Below, one piece after another: positions 61,230 to 64,000 of a stretch of DNA of 64,000 nt (positions are counted from its first letter, which is position 1; each line of letters begins with the position of its first letter). Both the position numbers and the translations under genes were made by a program. The stretch spans positions 144,987 to 208,986 of the forward strand of contig NZ_VOIQ01000009.1 of the NCBI RefSeq assembly GCF_010470675.1, given 5' to 3'. The notes beneath the pieces were generated by a model. It ran no database searches. It worked only from the letters and a program-made list of their open reading frames with translations, and was not told the DNA's origin. This stretch comes from Desulfovibrio sp. JC010. GTDB lineage: Bacteria; Desulfobacterota; Desulfovibrionia; Desulfovibrionales; Desulfovibrionaceae.

Positions 61230-63851
61230 ATGGATCCGAATAAATTTACACAGAAAACCAACGACGCAATTGCTGCGGCACAATCTCTGGCTGTTAAAAA
61301 CGGCCAGCAGCAGATAGAAGTGGAACACCTGCTCCTCGCTCTAATTGATCAGGAGAAAGGAATTGTTTCCAAAATTCTCGAAAAATCATCTATTAAGCCC
61401 GCAGATTATAAAAAGGCTGTCGAGGCTGAAATCAATAAACTGCCCAAAGTCAGCGGTCCCGGCGCACAGCCCGGTCAGGTCTTTGTCACCCAGCGGCTGA
61501 ACAGGATTATTGTGGCCTCTGAAGAAATCGCCCAGCGCATGCAGGACGAATTCATCAGCGTGGAGCACCTTTTCCTGGCCATCATGGAAGAGCACGGCTC
61601 CACCGGAGCGGGCAGGGTCAACAAAACCTTCGGCCTGACCAAGGACAAGGTTCTGGAAGCCATGACCACCATTCGCGGCAACCAGCGCGTGACCACTGAC
61701 AACCCGGAAGCCACCTACGATGCGCTCAAGAAATACGGACGCGATCTGGTGGAAGAAGCCCGCAAAGGCAAGCTTGATCCGGTCATCGGCCGTGATTCCG
61801 AAATCCGGCGCGTGATCCGCATCCTTTCCCGGCGCACCAAAAACAACCCCATCCTCATCGGTGAGGCCGGGGTCGGTAAAACCGCAATCATCGAAGGGCT
61901 GGCTCAGCGCATCGTCAAGCAGGATGTGCCTGAAGGCCTCAAAGACAAGACCGTGTTCATGCTCGACATGGGCGCGCTCATTGCGGGTGCCAAATATCGC
62001 GGTGAATTCGAGGAACGACTCAAAGCCGTACTTAAGGAAGTTCAGGAATCTGAAGGGAGGATCATCATCTTTATCGATGAGATCCACACCATCGTCGGCG
62101 CAGGTAAAACTGACGGCGCAATGGATGCCGGAAACCTCCTCAAACCCATGCTGGCCCGTGGCGAACTGCACTGCATCGGCGCGACCACCACTGACGAGTA
62201 CCGCAAATACATCGAGAAGGACCCGGCCCTTGAACGCCGTTTCCAGACCATAATGACAGAAGAGCCGAGCGTTGAAGACACCATCTCAATCCTGCGCGGC
62301 CTGAAAGAGCGTTTCGAGGTGCACCACGGCGTACGCATCAGCGACAGCGCGCTGGTGGAAGCGGCCACACTCTCTGCCCGCTACATCACCGATCGCCAGC
62401 TGCCGGACAAAGCCATTGACCTCATTGATGAAGCAGCAGCCATGATCCGTACCGAGATCGACTCCCAGCCCTACGAGCTGGACAAGATCAACCGCCAGAT
62501 CATGCAGGCTGAAATCGAACGCGAGGCCCTGCGCAAAGAGGACGATACAGCATCGCGTGAGCGTCTTTCCAAGCTGGAAGACACCCTCACCGAGATGAAG
62601 ATCAAGCAGTCCGAGCTGGTTGAGCAGTGGGAAAAGGAAAAAGGATCCATCGATACTGTGCGCGACCTCAAAGCCCAGATCGAGAAGACCAGAATAGATA
62701 TTGAAGAAGCCCAGCGCAAAGGCGATCTCGGCCGCGCATCGGAGTTGACCTACTCCGTACTGCCCGGTCTGGAAAGCCAGCTTGAAGCTATCTCCAACGA
62801 TATAGAAGGCGAGGAAGACAAAGTCACAGCAGACAGCAAACGTCTGCTCAAAGAATTTGTCGGCCCGGATGACATAGCCGGGATCATCTCCCGCTGGACC
62901 GGAATCCCGGTCAGCCGCCTTGTGGAAGGCGAGCGCGAAAAACTGCTCCGCCTTGAAGACATCCTGCATGACCGGGTGATCGGTCAGGATGATGCTGTAC
63001 GTGCTGTTTCTGAAGCGGTGCTGCGTGCCCGTGCGGGTCTGAAAGATCCTTCGCGGCCCATCGGCTCGTTCATCTTCCTCGGCCCCACCGGGGTCGGCAA
63101 GACCGAGCTTTGCAAGGCCCTTGCTGAAGCACTCTTTGACAGCGAAGAAAACATCGTGCGCATGGACATGTCCGAGTACATGGAAAAACACGCGGTTGCG
63201 CGGCTTATCGGCGCGCCTCCGGGCTACATCGGATACGATGAAGGCGGTCAGCTCACCGAGGCCATCCGCCGCAAGCCCTATTCCGTAGTGCTCTTTGATG
63301 AGATTGAAAAAGCACACAGCGATGTCTTCAACGTACTGCTGCAAATTCTCGATGATGGCCGCATAACCGATTCTCAGGGCCGCACCGTGGATTGCAAGAA
63401 CACCATCATCATCATGACCTCCAACCTCGGTTCCCAGCTCATGCTTGAAGGAATCGAGGAGAACGGCGAGTTCAAAAACGGTGTTCAGGACGGAGTAATG
63501 AACGTGCTGCGCAACCATTTCAGGCCCGAATTCCTGAACCGTGTGGACGAAACTGTGCTCTTCAAGCCGCTGCTTGAAAGCGACCTCGTCCAGATAGTGG
63601 ACCTGCAGCTTGCCGGGTTGCGTGCGCGTCTGGAAGAACAAAAGATGTCCATGGAAGTCAGCGACAAAGCCAAGGCATTCATTGCCCACGCGTCCTATGA
63701 TCCCATCTACGGAGCAAGGCCGCTGCGCCGTTACCTGCAATCCCACGTGGAAACTCCGCTGGCGAAGAAGATTATCGGCGGGGAATTGCGTGAAGAGCAC
63801 GCGATTAGCATTGATGCCGGGGAAGATGGCTTGGAATTTAAGACTAATTAA
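61230..63851 (+). CDS. clpB: ATP-dependent disaggregase ClpB
   Basis: 873 residues, full length. The N-terminal domain (about 1-145) has the twin Clp repeats, ATPase domain 1 carries G-E-A-G-V-G-K-T-A (about 210), the long coiled-coil middle domain lies at about 410-530, and ATPase domain 2 carries G-P-T-G-V-G-K-T-E (about 617). The C-terminal domain ends [11 protein letters not shown]. It resolves protein aggregates together with DnaK and its J-protein partner, which here may be the one encoded two genes upstream. ATG 61230 is chosen because AAAGGAG precedes it; an upstream in-frame start falls inside the repeat. No clear terminator was seen before the window end. Confidence 0.97.
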   Translation: MDPNKFTQKTNDAIAAAQSLAVKNGQQQIEVEHLLLALIDQEKGIVSKILEKSSIKPADYKKAVEAEINKLPKVSGPGAQPGQVFVTQRLNRIIVASEEIAQRMQDEFISVEHLFLAIMEEHGSTGAGRVNKTFGLTKDKVLEAMTTIRGNQRVTTDNPEATYDALKKYGRDLVEEARKGKLDPVIGRDSEIRRVIRILSRRTKNNPILIGEAGVGKTAIIEGLAQRIVKQDVPEGLKDKTVFMLDMGALIAGAKYRGEFEERLKAVLKEVQESEGRIIIFIDEIHTIVGAGKTDGAMDAGNLLKPMLARGELHCIGATTTDEYRKYIEKDPALERRFQTIMTEEPSVEDTISILRGLKERFEVHHGVRISDSALVEAATLSARYITDRQLPDKAIDLIDEAAAMIRTEIDSQPYELDKINRQIMQAEIEREALRKEDDTASRERLSKLEDTLTEMKIKQSELVEQWEKEKGSIDTVRDLKAQIEKTRIDIEEAQRKGDLGRASELTYSVLPGLESQLEAISNDIEGEEDKVTADSKRLLKEFVGPDDIAGIISRWTGIPVSRLVEGEREKLLRLEDILHDRVIGQDDAVRAVSEAVLRARAGLKDPSRPIGSFIFLGPTGVGKTELCKALAEALFDSEENIVRMDMSEYMEKHAVARLIGAPPGYIGYDEGGQLTEAIRRKPYSVVLFDEIEKAHSDVFNVLLQILDDGRITDSQGRTVDCKNTIIIMTSNLGSQLMLEGIEENGEFKNGVQDGVMNVLRNHFRPEFLNRVDETVLFKPLLESDLVQIVDLQLAGLRARLEEQKMSMEVSDKAKAFIAHASYDPIYGARPLRRYLQSHVETPLAKKIIGGELREEHAISIDAGEDGLEFKTN

Positions 63852-64000
63852 GATGCCTAGTACGTCTTGATTGACGTTGTTTAACCAATTAAACAGTTGT
63901 AATTTTGCATGGCAGACCGATTTTGCCTTGGTTTTTTAAGACCGTGCCGGAGCTTGGGTCGTCATGCTTTGTTCTTCTAACCCGAACCGTTGCTTGGGAT
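63852..64000. other. Intergenic tail after clpB
   Basis: 149 bases with no recognisable gene, repeat or terminator. Confidence 0.5.

Overview
The window reads as a chromosomal stretch of a Gram-negative, anaerobic bacterium, most probably a marine member of the Desulfovibrionales (Desulfovibrio/Maridesulfovibrio type). This is inferred from gene content: a glutamate-synthase-like iron-sulfur gene set, a small PxxKW cysteine-rich protein, a pseudouridine synthase fused to dephospho-CoA kinase, the pssA-leuACDB order, and a candidate UGA-encoded selenoprotein. It is densely packed core genome. I saw no tRNA, rRNA, CRISPR array, prophage or insertion sequence.

Layout. 1-5038 (minus strand): a shortened glutamate-synthase-like iron-sulfur cluster, a secreted nuclease and an alpha-glucan phosphorylase. 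5246-13793 (plus): dut, argD, a small unknown gene, prmA, a DNA glycosylase, an envelope operon (EnvC-like, CtpA-like, YibQ-like), then an ABC substrate-binding protein. 13863-18255: a periplasmic asparaginase on the minus strand, then the ABC permease and ATPase, ndk and proC. 18479-27990 (minus): cbiB, then the macromolecular-synthesis cluster read rpsU-yqeY-mutS2-dnaG-rpoD, preceded by an HU gene, a small membrane protein and rsmA. 28142-32839 (plus): purine uptake and salvage (AzgA-type permease, apt, mtnP, an amidohydrolase). 32985-45591 (plus): PxxKW protein, an M20 peptidase, mnmG, a PilZ protein, CorC-like protein, lnt, prfB, a diguanylate cyclase, a MinD-like ATPase, HU, the candidate selenoprotein and dapA. 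45678-56600 (minus): a CGGC protein with a NifX-like protein, leuB/leuD/leuC/leuA/pssA, an acetyltransferase, mnmA, uraA and upp. 56798-63851 (plus): the RluA-CoaE fusion, a probable structured RNA, a rhomboid protease, and a heat-shock operon of a DnaJ-type chaperone, a CbpM-like modulator and clpB.

Three things stand out. First, the gene at 43803-44690 continues through an in-frame UGA (43935) in a Cys-x-x-U motif, and a strong hairpin follows at the spacing expected of a bacterial SECIS; a plain translation would lose its signal peptide and redox motif. Second, a family of about nine palindromic elements sits exactly at gene boundaries: one orientation follows stop codons, and the other precedes start codons and often carries the GGAGG ribosome-binding site. 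Third, a roughly 210-nt RNA with its own promoter and terminator lies at about 58500-58711 and matches no family I can name. A 125-bp MITE-like element, a programmed frameshift in prfB, and a possible attenuator before the ABC permease add to this.

All assignments come from reading the sequence and from remembered family motifs. No database search or folding program was run.
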